DNA of 64,000 nucleotides, from contig NZ_BOPF01000025.1 of NCBI RefSeq assembly GCF_016863615.1, forward strand, positions 100,779-164,778, read 5' to 3'. Positions 15,563 through 25,744 of the stretch are shown piece by piece (the stretch's first letter is position 1; every line of letters starts with the position of its first letter). The stretch comes from Virgisporangium aliadipatigenens (GTDB taxonomy: Bacteria > Actinomycetota > Actinomycetes > Mycobacteriales > Micromonosporaceae). Made by a program: the position numbers and the translations under genes. The notes under the pieces were generated by a model that did no database searches, was not told where the DNA came from, and saw only the letters and a list, made by a program, of their open reading frames with translations.

Positions 15563-16768
15563 TTACGAGCCGGCCAGCGCGGCCGTCGGGGTCATGCGGG
15601 CGGCGCGCACCGACGGGTACACCCCGGCGATCACGCCCACGAGTACGGCTCCGCCGAGCGCGGCCGGGATCGCGCCGCCCGGCACCACCACCGGCCACCC
15701 GTGCGCGATCGCGTAGCCGGCCGTCCCGAGCAGCCCGAGGACGGTTCCGGCCAGGCCGCCGAGCAGCGACAGCAGCACCGACTCGGTGAGGAACTGGCCG
15801 CGGATCTGCCCCCGGTTGGCGCCCAGTGCCCGGCGCAGCCCGATCTCGGAACGCCGTTCGAGCACGGAGATCACCATCGTGTTGGCGACGCCGATGCCGC
15901 CCACGAGCAGGGCCACGAGCGCCAGCCCCACGAAGAGCGCCGCGAACGTGTTCTGGGTGGCGCGCTTGGCGGCCAACGCGTCGGACGGGCGGGTCACCAG
16001 CACCTGGCTCGGCTGCCCGGGGTGGACGGTGGCCGGCAGCACCGCCCGCACGGCCTCGATCGCCGGTTCGTGCGCGCGCACGTAGATGGTGGTCGGGTGG
16101 CCGTCGAAGCCGAGTTCGGCCCGCGCGGAGTCCCAACCGACCAGCACCGCCCGGTCCACGTCGGGGGAGAGCGGCGTGGGCGAAAGGATCCCGATGACGC
16201 TGAACCAGGCGTTCGCGATCAGCACCTGCGGCGGCGGACCGTCGGCCGGCACGGTGGGGAAGCCGAGCCGCGTGGCGGCCACCGCGCCGAGCACCACGGT
16301 CGGGAAGGACGCACCCGCCCGGTCCAGGAACCGCCCCGAGCGCACCCGGGCGTCGAGCACGTCGAGCAGGTCCAGTTCGCTCGCCAGCACGCTCAGCCCG
16401 GAGCCGTCCTTCGGATCCAACAGGTCGGAACGGCGGACCACCGTGTGCGTGTTCGCCACGGCCGTCGCGGCGGTCACCGGCCCGATGCGGCGCACCATCG
16501 CCACGGCCTCCCGCGGGAAACGCGGCGTCTCGTCGCGCTCCGGTGCGGGCACGGCCTGCAGCAGGTTGGTGCCCAGGGCGGACAGTTCGTCCATGAGGGC
16601 CCGCTCGCTGGAGGCGGGGATGCCGGTCACCATGATCATTGTCGCGATGCCGATCGAGATGCCGAGCGCGGAGAGCGCGGCGCGCACGCGGCGGGTGCGC
16701 AGGCCGATCGTGCCCAGCGACAGCAGGTCGAACGGCCGCAGCCGGACCGGCCGGATGTCGGGTCTCAT
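15563..16768 (-). CDS. MacB-like ABC transporter permease
   Basis: A 401-residue permease. An N-terminal helix ([22 protein letters not shown], about 28-50) is followed by a large periplasmic-type core domain (MacB_PCD, about 50-270) and a C-terminal FtsX domain with three helices. The FtsX domain shows the signature [19 protein letters not shown]. This is the type-VII ABC fold used for mechanotransmission rather than classic channel transport. The start overlaps the ATPase stop in ATGA. With the fusion protein and lipoprotein it should form a MacAB-like machine that removes peptides, antibiotics or lipids from the outer face of the membrane. Confidence 0.88.
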   Translation of the reverse strand: MRPDIRPVRLRPFDLLSLGTIGLRTRRVRAALSALGISIGIATMIMVTGIPASSERALMDELSALGTNLLQAVPAPERDETPRFPREAVAMVRRIGPVTAATAVANTHTVVRRSDLLDPKDGSGLSVLASELDLLDVLDARVRSGRFLDRAGASFPTVVLGAVAATRLGFPTVPADGPPPQVLIANAWFSVIGILSPTPLSPDVDRAVLVGWDSARAELGFDGHPTTIYVRAHEPAIEAVRAVLPATVHPGQPSQVLVTRPSDALAAKRATQNTFAALFVGLALVALLVGGIGVANTMVISVLERRSEIGLRRALGANRGQIRGQFLTESVLLSLLGGLAGTVLGLLGTAGYAIAHGWPVVVPGGAIPAALGGAVLVGVIAGVYPSVRAARMTPTAALAGS

Positions 16769-17460
16769 AGCGCGTTCATCACCACCGTGTCGGCGGTGCT
16801 GTCGGCGACCACGCGGCCGTCGCGCATCTCCACGCGGCGGGGCAGCGCGGCGGCGATGTCGCGGTCGTGGGTGATCACGGCGATCGTGGTGCCCTCCCGG
16901 TTCAGCCGCACGAGCAGGTCCAGGACGGCGCGGCCGTTCGCCGTGTCGAGCGCGCCGGTGGGCTCGTCGGCGAGGACCAGCGCCGGTTCGTTGACCAGGG
17001 CGCGCGCGATGGCGACCCGCTGTCGTTCGCCGCCGGACAGTTCGTGCGGCCGGTGGGTGATGCGGTGGGCCAGGCCGACGCGGTCCAGTGCGGCCGCCGC
17101 CATCGGGGCACGACGCCGTCTCGGGACACCGGCGTACAGCAGGCCGGTGGCCACGTTCTCCAGGGCGCTCAGCCCGTCGGTCAGGTGGAAGCGCTGGAAG
17201 ACGAAGCCGAGCCAGCGGCCGCGCAGCGCCGAGAGCCGGCGGTCCGACAGCGCCGCGACGTCGTGGCCGGCGATCTCGACCGTGCCGGACGTCGGGCGGT
17301 CCAGGGTGCCCATGACGTTCAACAGCGTGCTCTTGCCGGAGCCGGACGGGCCGACGATCGCGATCAGCTCGCCCTCGGCGATGGCCAGGGAGACGCCGTC
17401 GAGGGCGGTGACGCCACCCGGGTAGACCATGCTGGCCCCACGCACCGACACCACTGTCAT
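16765..17460 (-). CDS. MacB-type ABC transporter ATPase
   Basis: A 231-residue nucleotide-binding protein of the LolD/MacB group. It has Walker [11 protein letters not shown]-loop [21 protein letters not shown] signature LSGGERQR, Walker B LVLADEP and switch His in [15 protein letters not shown] after Walker B is typical of the group. It lies between the adaptor and permease genes with 4-nt overlaps at both ends, so the three subunits are made together. The start ATG at 17460 follows directly on the adaptor stop. Confidence 0.9.
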   Translation of the reverse strand: MTVVSVRGASMVYPGGVTALDGVSLAIAEGELIAIVGPSGSGKSTLLNVMGTLDRPTSGTVEIAGHDVAALSDRRLSALRGRWLGFVFQRFHLTDGLSALENVATGLLYAGVPRRRRAPMAAAALDRVGLAHRITHRPHELSGGERQRVAIARALVNEPALVLADEPTGALDTANGRAVLDLLVRLNREGTTIAVITHDRDIAAALPRRVEMRDGRVVADSTADTVVMNAL

Positions 17461-18626
17461 GAGGTCGTCACCACCTTCAGGCCCGCGACGACGCCGGTGC
17501 CCTCGATCTCGACCAGGCCCCGGGAGAAGAGGCCGGTCCGCACGCCGATCAGGCGGCCGTCCTCCAGTTGCACGGCGTAGCCGCCCTCGCTGAGCGCCAG
17601 CAACGCGTTGACCGGCACCGCCAGAACGCCCTTGCGCGTCTCGCCCGCCACCTCGACCGTCACGTCGGCGCCGTCGAGGTGCCCGGCCGCACCGGGGTCG
17701 TCCAGCGCGACCGTCACAGCGACCGTCTGCGGCCCGGTGCCCCCGGCCTCGTTCTGCTGGGCGACGGTCGCGATCGCGCTCACCTTGCCCGCCGCGGTGG
17801 CCCCGTCCGGCAGCCGGACGCTCGTCGCGTCGCCCTCGCGCAGCGCGTCGACCTCGGCCGGCGGCGCCTGCACGGTCACCACCTTCGTCGTCGAGGTGAC
17901 CGACATGAGCGTGCCCGTCGCGGCGTCCCCGACGAGCGCGCTCACGCTGTCGACGCGCACCGGGCCGGGCAGCACCGCCAGGTCGCCGACGTCGAGGCGG
18001 CCGTCGTCCGGGAGGCCGCGGTCGCGCTGCCACTTCTTGACGGCGTTGATCAGGGCGGCGGTGTAGGCGCCCTCGCCGGCCTTGACGGTGACGCTCGTCG
18101 CGCCGGGCGGGGTGGCCGGTGCACCGCTCGCGCCGGGGTTCGGCGGCGGCGCCTCCTGGGTGACCCGCTCGCCGGCCTTCGGCTGGGTGCCGATCGGGTA
18201 GCCGAGCGCCTTCAGGTTCTCGGCGACCATCGCCACGTCGCGGCCGACCGTGCCGCGGGCCGCCAGCGGGCGATAGAGCGGTGGGCTGCCGGTGAACAGC
18301 GGGACGGCCTCGTCGTTCAGACGGTAGAGCACCTCGCCGCGGGCCACGGAGGTGCCGGGCTGCGGAAGCCAGGTGACGACGCCCTCGCGGCCGCTCTTCA
18401 CCGGCCGGGGCGTGCCGAAGCCGAGCGACCCCCGCAGTGTGCGGCTGGTCGACAGGTCCTGCCGGGTCACCGCGACCGTCTTGACGTTCTGCTGCGGGCG
18501 GGCGGTGCCGTCGTCGGCGTCCACGTCGCGCGCCCACACCGTCGCGCCGACCGCGGCCGCGGCGACCCCGACGACGACCGCGGAGGCGATCAGGACACGC
18601 CTGTGCTTCAAGGGCATGGCGGACAT
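17457..18626 (-). CDS. membrane fusion (adaptor) protein with peptidoglycan-binding domain
   Basis: An adaptor of about 389 residues. A signal-anchor helix ([24 protein letters not shown]) precedes a biotinyl-lipoyl-like half-motif ([24 protein letters not shown]). A peptidoglycan-binding-type module follows ([16 protein letters not shown] and [17 protein letters not shown]), then a second beta-barrel region to the end ([21 protein letters not shown]). This architecture is common in Gram-positive MacA-like proteins. Possible starts are the ATG at 18626 or the ATG at 18617; a TTG at 18638 is less likely. It is the first gene of the exporter operon and diverges from the two-component system at 18716, which probably controls it. 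Confidence 0.85.
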   Translation of the reverse strand: MSAMPLKHRRVLIASAVVVGVAAAAVGATVWARDVDADDGTARPQQNVKTVAVTRQDLSTSRTLRGSLGFGTPRPVKSGREGVVTWLPQPGTSVARGEVLYRLNDEAVPLFTGSPPLYRPLAARGTVGRDVAMVAENLKALGYPIGTQPKAGERVTQEAPPPNPGASGAPATPPGATSVTVKAGEGAYTAALINAVKKWQRDRGLPDDGRLDVGDLAVLPGPVRVDSVSALVGDAATGTLMSVTSTTKVVTVQAPPAEVDALREGDATSVRLPDGATAAGKVSAIATVAQQNEAGGTGPQTVAVTVALDDPGAAGHLDGADVTVEVAGETRKGVLAVPVNALLALSEGGYAVQLEDGRLIGVRTGLFSRGLVEIEGTGVVAGLKVVTTS

Positions 18627-18703
18627 GGTCGACGCCAACTTTCAGGAACTTGTCAGGTTCGGCCGTGGTCTTCTCCATACGGCTGTGAGCAGCGACAACG
18701 CCC

Positions 18704-18709
18704 TATAGT
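18704..18709 (+). promoter_or_regulatory. -10 element TATAGT of a leaderless two-component operon
   Basis: TATAGT ends 6 nt before the GTG at 18716 and there is no ribosome site, so transcription should start at or next to the start codon. The 89-bp gap to the divergent adaptor gene must hold the control sites of both operons; no clear operator repeat is seen in it. Confidence 0.7.
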
Positions 18710-18715
18710 CGACCG

Positions 18716-19408
18716 GTGCCCGCACACGTGCTCGTCGCCGAGGACGACCGCAAGCACGCCGAGATCCTGCGCCGCTACCTGGAGGCCGACGGCTACCGCG
18801 CCACGGTGGCCCACGACGGGCCCACCGCGCTCGACCGGGCCCGGCGGCTGCGGCCGGACCTGGTGCTGCTCGACGTCATGATGCCCGGCCTTGACGGGCT
18901 CGACCTGTGCCGCATCCTGCGCGCCGAGTCGAACGTGCCGGTGCTCATGCTCACCGCGCGCTCCGGCGAGGAGGACCTGCTGCTCGGGCTCGACCGCGGC
19001 GCCGACGACTACGTCACCAAGCCGTACAGCCCGCGGGAACTGCTCGCCCGCATCCGCACACTGCTGCGCCGGGCCTCTCCCGCCGCCCCCGCGGCCGATG
19101 TGCTCCTGCGCGTCGGGGCCGTCGTCGTCGACCCGGAACGGCACACCGTCACCGTGTCGGGGCGGTTGATCGAGTGCACGCCGGCCGAGTTCGCCATCCT
19201 GGCGGCGATGGCCGGCCAGCCCGACCGGGTGTTCACCCGCGCGCAGCTGCTGCAGCAGACCAGCGGCTACGACCGGGACTCCACCGACCGCACCGTCGAC
19301 ACCCACGTGATGAACCTGCGCCGCAAGATCGAGCCGAACCCGCGCCGCCCCGCGCACCTGCTCACCGTCTACGGCATGGGCTACAAGCTGGTCGACGGGA
19401 CGCGCTGA
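18716..19408 (+). CDS. OmpR-family response regulator
   Basis: A 230-residue regulator. The receiver domain (1-115) shows the acidic pocket EDD near residues 9-11, phospho-acceptor D53 in LLDVMMPGLDG, T in MLTARSG and the conserved K in YVTKPYSPREL. The C-terminal winged-helix domain (about 130-228) has the OmpR/PhoB pattern LIECTPAEFAILAAMA and YDRDSTDRTVDTHVMNLRRKIEP. The GTG start follows TATAGT by 6 nt. It shares one base with the histidine kinase start. It faces the MacAB-like operon, the usual arrangement for a drug- or peptide-sensing system that turns on its exporter (context inference). Confidence 0.92.
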   Translation: MPAHVLVAEDDRKHAEILRRYLEADGYRATVAHDGPTALDRARRLRPDLVLLDVMMPGLDGLDLCRILRAESNVPVLMLTARSGEEDLLLGLDRGADDYVTKPYSPRELLARIRTLLRRASPAAPAADVLLRVGAVVVDPERHTVTVSGRLIECTPAEFAILAAMAGQPDRVFTRAQLLQQTSGYDRDSTDRTVDTHVMNLRRKIEPNPRRPAHLLTVYGMGYKLVDGTR

Positions 19409-21252
19409 TGGGCAGGGTCCCGCTGCGCCGCAGCCTGCTGACGCGACTGCTCGCCACGTCGATGCTCATCGCGGTGTGCGCGATCGCCGCGACGGCCTGG
19501 CTGACCGTGCAGCTCACCACGCGCGCCGTGACCCGGGAGCAGAGCCGCAACCTCTCCGCCGACACCGACGTGTACGACGCCCTCATCGGCTACGCCGCCA
19601 CCCACCGCACCTGGGACGGCGTGGACGTCACCGTGCGGCGGCTCGCCGAGCTGACCGGACGCCGGATCGTGCTCACCACCCCGGAACGCCGTCCGCTCAC
19701 CGGGGCGTCGGACGGGGCGCCGGGGGCTTCCGCCGTTCCCACGGCGAACGTGGATCCGCTCTACCTGGACGCGGGACTCTCCCGTGACCTCGGCGGACGC
19801 ATCGATCCGCGGGCCGTCGGACCGTACCTGCTGCCCGCGGCGGAACGCGCCACGCTCCGCGCGACCGCCGACGCGCAGGTCGCCTGCCTGCGCCTGCAGG
19901 GCGCACAGGCCAAGGTCGAGGAGACGCCCAGCGGCCGGCCGGTGGTGCGCATGCTCAGCGCCGACGTGGACGGCGCCGCCTACGCGCGCTGCCCCGCGAA
20001 GCTGCTCACCCCCACCGCCACGGAACGGCCGGCGCTCGAGGCGCTCACCGCCGTCGTGCGCGACTGCCTCGGCGAACGCGGCGCCGGGATCACCGTGACG
20101 CCCGTCTTCACCCTGGACTACGGCGCCGCCGCGCCCTCCCCGCCGGAGCCGGCCGCCCCGGACGGCGCGGTGCGGGCCCAACCGTCGGCGGCCGTCGACG
20201 ACCGCCCCCGGCCCGCGCCCGACGAGGAGTTCGCACGCTTCGCCCGGCAGTGCCTGGAGGACGGCCGGCGCGAGCAGCTGCGGCCGTTCGTGGCGCCGCC
20301 GGCGCTGATCTTCGTCACCGGGCCGGCCGCCGCCGCGCAGCCGGCCGTCACGCTCTCGCCGGCCAACACGCTGCGCATCGCCGGCACCACCGGCGTCATT
20401 CTCGTGCTGGCGTTCCTCGCGACGGTGCTGGTCGGCGTGCGCCTGGTCCGGCCGCTGCGCCTGCTCACCGACGCGGCGAGCCTGCCCCTCGACCGGCAGG
20501 AACCGGTCCCCGTCACCACCCGCGACGAGATCGGTCGGCTGGCGGCGGCGTTCAACGACCTCTCCGCGCGCCGCCGCGACTCCGAGCGCCAGCGCACCGC
20601 CATGGTCAGCGACATCGCGCACGAGCTGCGCACCCCGCTCACGAACATCCGCAGCTGGCTGGAGGCCGCGCGGGACGGCGTCACCGCGGTCGACCCGCAG
20701 GTGCTCGACCTGCTCGTGGAGGAGTCGGTGCTGCTCCACCACGTCGTCGACGACCTGCGCGACCTCGCCGCCGCCGACGCGGGAAAGCTGCGGGTGCACC
20801 CCGAACCGACGTTCGTGCGGGACGCGGTGACGCAGGTGCTCGACGCCCATCGCGGCGCCGCCGAGGCCGCCGGCGTGGCCCTGCTGGTGGACCCCGAGGC
20901 CGCCGACCCGGAGGCGATCGTCGACCCGGTGCGGCTGCGTCAGCTCGTCGGCAACCTCGTGTCGAACGCCGTCCGGCACACGCCCGCCGGCGGTTCCGTC
21001 ACGGTGCGCATCGCCCTGCGCGACGGCCGGCTGATCATCGACGTGTGCGACACCGGCGGCGGCATCGCTGCCGAGGACCTGCCGAGGGTGTTCGAACGCT
21101 TCTGGCGCGCCGACACCTCGCGCAGCCGGGAGACGGGCGGAAGCGGCCTGGGCCTGTCGATCGCCCGCCAGATCGCGAGAGCCCACGCCGGCGACCTGAC
21201 GGTGACGAGCGAGCCGGGTGTCGGCACCGTGTTCACCGTCGACATCGCTGGG

Positions 21253-21258
<6 letters not shown>
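19408..21258 (+). CDS. sensor histidine kinase with large extracytoplasmic domain
   Basis: A 616-residue membrane kinase. In order: first helix (about 10-32), an extracytoplasmic region of nearly 290 residues, second helix (about 330-355), HAMP, HisKA with phospho-acceptor H405 in SDIAHELRTPLTN, and HATPase with N-box NLVSNAVRHTP and G-boxes DTGGGI and GGSGLGLS. The outer region has four cysteines (VACLRLQ, YARCPAK, VRDCLGE, ARQCLED) and a long Pro/Ala-rich stretch before the second helix. It is not a recognised ligand domain and is much larger than in the usual two-helix kinases. It is coupled to its response regulator through TGATG. Ligand unknown; an envelope-active compound handled by the facing exporter is a reasonable guess. 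Confidence 0.9.
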
Positions 21259-22810
<1,552 letters not shown>

Positions 22811-22827
22811 TCACTAGCCTTACCGCA

Positions 22828-24546
22828 GTGACGTTCTGTGGTGAGGTGCGGCTCGACGGGCGGCCCGCGTCGGCGGAACTGGCGGCCGCCATGCTCGCCG
22901 CCTCGGTGGTGCCTGCCGCCGACCGGGCGGTGCACCGGGACGGCCCCGTCGCGATCGCCGGCGGGAATCCGGCGGTCGACGGCTGGATGCCCGCGCGTGC
23001 GACGCTTCGCGCCGAGGGGGCGGCCTGCCTCGACGGGCTGCTCGGCGACTGGGTCACCGCCGTGTGGGACCCGGTCGACGGGTGCCTCACGCTGGCCCGC
23101 GCGCCGCTGGGCACGCACCGGATCCTCGTGCACCGCACGCCGGAGCGGATCCTGTTCGGCACCGAGATGGGGCAGCTGCGCGCCGCCGGCGTGCCCATGC
23201 ACGTCGACGAGGTGGTGCTCGCGGAGGCGCTCGCGCGGGCGCCGACAACGATCGACGAGACGCTCGTGCGCGGCGTGCGCCGGCTGCCGGCCGGCGAGCT
23301 GCTGGAGATCCGGCCCGGCCCCGGAACGGTCGCGCAGCGGGCGTTCTCGTCGCTGCGCGGCATCGTGCCGCCGCTGCACGGCCCCGATCTCGACGCCGCC
23401 GCGCGCGCCGTGCGGGCCGCGCTGACGGCGGCGGTCGACGCGGCCGTTCCGGACGAGGGGGTCGGGGTGCAGCTCTCCGGCGGGGTCGACTCCAGCGCGG
23501 TGCTCGGCGTGGCCTGCCGGATGCCGCACCGCTCGGTCCGGGTGCAGCCGATCAGCATGGTCTTTCCGGGGCGCGCGTGCGACGAGACGCCGTTCATCGA
23601 GGCGGTCGAACGCCACCTCGGCGTGCGTTCCCTGCGCCTGACACCCGAGCCGTACGACTGGGACCACTGGCGCGCATGGGCCGCCCGGGCGGTCGAGCTG
23701 CCGGTGCGCCCGAACGCCGCCATGACGCACACGCTCCTGCGCACCGCCCGCGCCGAGGGGCTGCCGGTCATGCTCACCGGCGAGGGCGGCGACGACTGGT
23801 TCCACGGCAAGCGGTACCACTTCGCCGACCTGGCGCGCACCGGACGGTGGGCGACGCTGTGGCGGCAGAGCGGGACCGCCCGCACGCCGCGCGGGATGCG
23901 CACGCGGCTCGCCCTGATGTGGCACCACGGCGTGCGGCCCCGCCCCGGCGGCGCGCGGCCGACCGTCCCGTGGCTGCGCCGCGACCGCCTCGCCGGGTTG
24001 GGCCTCGACGAACGGTGGGCGCGCAGCGCGGCCGCCGACGCGTCGCGCTTCTGCTCCGCCGATCACCACGGGCGGTGGCGGCCGTCGATCCTGCGGGCGA
24101 GTGGGCCGCTGTTCGACGCGTTCCGCCTCTCCGTCGCCGCCACCGGCACCGGCTGGCGGCATCCGTTGCACGACCAGCGGGTGGTGCGCGCCGTGCTGGG
24201 CATCGCCGGCAGCACCCTGCACGCGCCGGACCTCACCAAGCGGGTGCTGCGCGCGGCCGTCGCGGAGGTGCTGCCGCCGCCGGTGCGGGCCCGGCGGGAC
24301 AAGGCCTTCTTCGACCTGGAGGTCGTGCTGGCGGTCGAGGCCGCGGGCGGTCCCGCGGTGCTGCGCGACGGGCCGCTGGTGCGCGACGGCTGGATCGACC
24401 CGGACGCGGTCGAACGCGCCTGGGGCCCGGTGTCCGCCGCCGCGCACGCCGGGCGCCGGCCGGCACCCGCCGACGATCACATCGTGCACCTGTGGGAACT
24501 GTTCGGCCTGCACACCTTCCTCGTATCCGGCGGAATCACCGGCTAG
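22828..24546 (+). CDS. lasso-peptide-type cyclase, asparagine synthetase-like (C protein)
   Basis: A 572-residue homologue of asparagine synthetase B. The glutaminase-like N-terminal domain (1-190) starts VTFCGEVRLDG, so no cysteine directly follows the initiator as glutamine hydrolysis requires. The synthetase domain has the ATP-pyrophosphatase loop LSGGVDSS (S217-S223) and the later LTGEGGDDWFHGKRYHFADL. Lasso cyclases use this ATP site to activate an Asp or Glu side chain of the precursor core and join it to the Gly1 amine. The GTG start at 22828 follows TAGCCT (22815-22820) by 7 nt with no ribosome site, so it is probably leaderless. A 48-residue lasso-type precursor gene lies 59 nt downstream. 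A plain amide synthetase is the alternative. Confidence 0.8.
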   Translation: MTFCGEVRLDGRPASAELAAAMLAASVVPAADRAVHRDGPVAIAGGNPAVDGWMPARATLRAEGAACLDGLLGDWVTAVWDPVDGCLTLARAPLGTHRILVHRTPERILFGTEMGQLRAAGVPMHVDEVVLAEALARAPTTIDETLVRGVRRLPAGELLEIRPGPGTVAQRAFSSLRGIVPPLHGPDLDAAARAVRAALTAAVDAAVPDEGVGVQLSGGVDSSAVLGVACRMPHRSVRVQPISMVFPGRACDETPFIEAVERHLGVRSLRLTPEPYDWDHWRAWAARAVELPVRPNAAMTHTLLRTARAEGLPVMLTGEGGDDWFHGKRYHFADLARTGRWATLWRQSGTARTPRGMRTRLALMWHHGVRPRPGGARPTVPWLRRDRLAGLGLDERWARSAAADASRFCSADHHGRWRPSILRASGPLFDAFRLSVAATGTGWRHPLHDQRVVRAVLGIAGSTLHAPDLTKRVLRAAVAEVLPPPVRARRDKAFFDLEVVLAVEAAGGPAVLRDGPLVRDGWIDPDAVERAWGPVSAAAHAGRRPAPADDHIVHLWELFGLHTFLVSGGITG

Positions 24547-24605
24547 GAACGCGGCGCCGTTATACGTTGAGATCATCTGATTCGTCGCTCTGGAGGAGAT
24601 GGCCT

Positions 24606-24752
24606 GTGGGTGCCCGTTCGACCGAGAAGAAGCCGAAGGACCGCAAGCCCTACACGCCGCCGCGCCTGGAGCGGTACGGCAATGTCGGGGTTCTCACGGC
24701 GGGCGGCGGCGCAGCCGGCACGGACTTCGGCTCCGAGATCTCCGCGCCGTAG
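24606..24752 (+). CDS. lasso-type RiPP precursor peptide, 48 residues
   Basis: A small gene read from the GTG at 24606, placed 8 nt after the ribosome site GGAGGA. The leader carries the lasso recognition pattern Y-x-x-P-x-L-x3-G-x5-T as YTPPRLERYGNVGVLT (residues 16-31). Thr31 is at position -2, so the predicted core begins at Gly33: GGGAAGTDFGSEISAP, 16 residues. Asp40 is core position 8, the normal place for the acceptor of an eight-residue macrolactam ring with Gly1. That leaves an eight-residue tail FGSEISAP with two serines. It sits between the cyclase and an HPr-kinase-like gene, 2 nt before the latter. Everything after the codons themselves is prediction; no product is shown by the sequence. 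Confidence 0.78.
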   Translation: MGARSTEKKPKDRKPYTPPRLERYGNVGVLTAGGGAAGTDFGSEISAP

Positions 24753-24754
24753 GG

Positions 24755-25732
24755 GTGCCGCGGTACCGCTTCGGTGCCGTCACCGTCAGCGCCGACCTGC
24801 CGCTGCCCGGATACGCGGGCTACCGCACGGCGGCGTCCGGTCGGTGCGAGGTGACGGTGCGCCGCGCCGGCCGGACCCCACCCGCCGCGACGCCGCTGTG
24901 CGACGTCCGCGCCCGGCGCGGCACGCTGCGCGTCGGCGTCACGGCGGAGGGCCACCGGGTCGTCACGGTCGACGGGCTCGCCGCCTGCACGGTCGGCCCA
25001 CGCTCCACAGTGGACTGGCACGTCGGCGACGGGCCGAACGCCGACGACACCGACCACCTGGTCTCCCTGATCGTGCCGTGGACCCTCGGCACGGCCCCGG
25101 ACCTCGCCGTGCTGCACGCCGCTACGGTCGTCGGCCCGCGCGGCGCGGTGCTGCTCGCCGGCACCTCCGGCGCGGGCAAGTCGACGCTCGCGACCGCCCT
25201 GCACCGCCGGCTCGGCTGGCGGCTCTTCGGCGACGACGCGGCCGTGCTGTCCACTGTGGACGGCTCTTCGATGGTCTCCTCGTGCAGCCGGGAGGTCCGG
25301 CTCTGGGCCGACTCCGGCGCACTGCTCGGCATGCCCGCCGGCACCCCGCTGCCGCGGTACGGGAACAAGCACCGCCACGCGGTCGACGGAGCGGCCGACG
25401 ACGCGGTGCCCGTCCTGGCCGTGCTGCGCCTCCTCGACCCGGCCGCGCCGCCGGACGGTCCACAGTGGAGGGCGCTCGTCGACCGGGTGGCCCTCGACCC
25501 TCGGCCGCTGGTCCCGCTGACGCGTACCGAGGGGATCGTGGTCCTGCGCAACGGGTTGATGCGCCTCGCGCCGATCGACGGGGCGGAGGCGGCACGGGAG
25601 TTCGCGTTCCTCGTGCGGTGGGGCTCGCGGGTGCCGGTGGCGGCGCTGCGGTACCCGCGAACGCCCGCCGCGCTGGACCGCACGATCGAGGCGATGGCTA
25701 GTGGTATCCCCGGTTTGTTGGGTAAGTCATAG
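24755..25732 (+). CDS. HPr kinase-like protein of the lasso locus
   Basis: A 325-residue protein from the GTG at 24755. An N-terminal domain without clear relatives (1-110) precedes an HPrK-like kinase domain with Walker A GTSGAGKST (136-144) and an acidic pair in FGDDAAVLS. A SCSREVRLW stretch lies where HPr kinases hold the substrate. There is no phosphotransferase gene nearby, so HPr is not the target. Homologues in paeninodin-type clusters phosphorylate a serine of the lasso precursor. The two core serines (11 and 14) of the peptide encoded 2 nt upstream are the obvious candidates. In paeninodin the C-terminal serine is modified, whereas here Ala-Pro follow. Three copies of the TCCACWGTGGA palindrome lie within this gene. 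Confidence 0.75.
   Translation: MPRYRFGAVTVSADLPLPGYAGYRTAASGRCEVTVRRAGRTPPAATPLCDVRARRGTLRVGVTAEGHRVVTVDGLAACTVGPRSTVDWHVGDGPNADDTDHLVSLIVPWTLGTAPDLAVLHAATVVGPRGAVLLAGTSGAGKSTLATALHRRLGWRLFGDDAAVLSTVDGSSMVSSCSREVRLWADSGALLGMPAGTPLPRYGNKHRHAVDGAADDAVPVLAVLRLLDPAAPPDGPQWRALVDRVALDPRPLVPLTRTEGIVVLRNGLMRLAPIDGAEAAREFAFLVRWGSRVPVAALRYPRTPAALDRTIEAMASGIPGLLGKS
25004..25469. repeat. three copies of palindrome TCCAC(A/T)GTGGA in the kinase gene
   Basis: Copies lie at 25004-25014, 25250-25260 and 25459-25469 in the HPr-kinase-like gene of the lasso locus, the densest cluster in the window. Two are read as STVD and one as PQWR. Confidence 0.85.
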
Positions 25733-25744
25733 CGCGGAAGCGGA

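Noticed and set aside
24599..24754. Alternative ATG frame (MACGCPF...) over the lasso precursor, fused to the kinase frame
   Set aside because: It has Cys/Arg-rich shadow composition. The other frame has a well-spaced ribosome site and the full lasso leader pattern.
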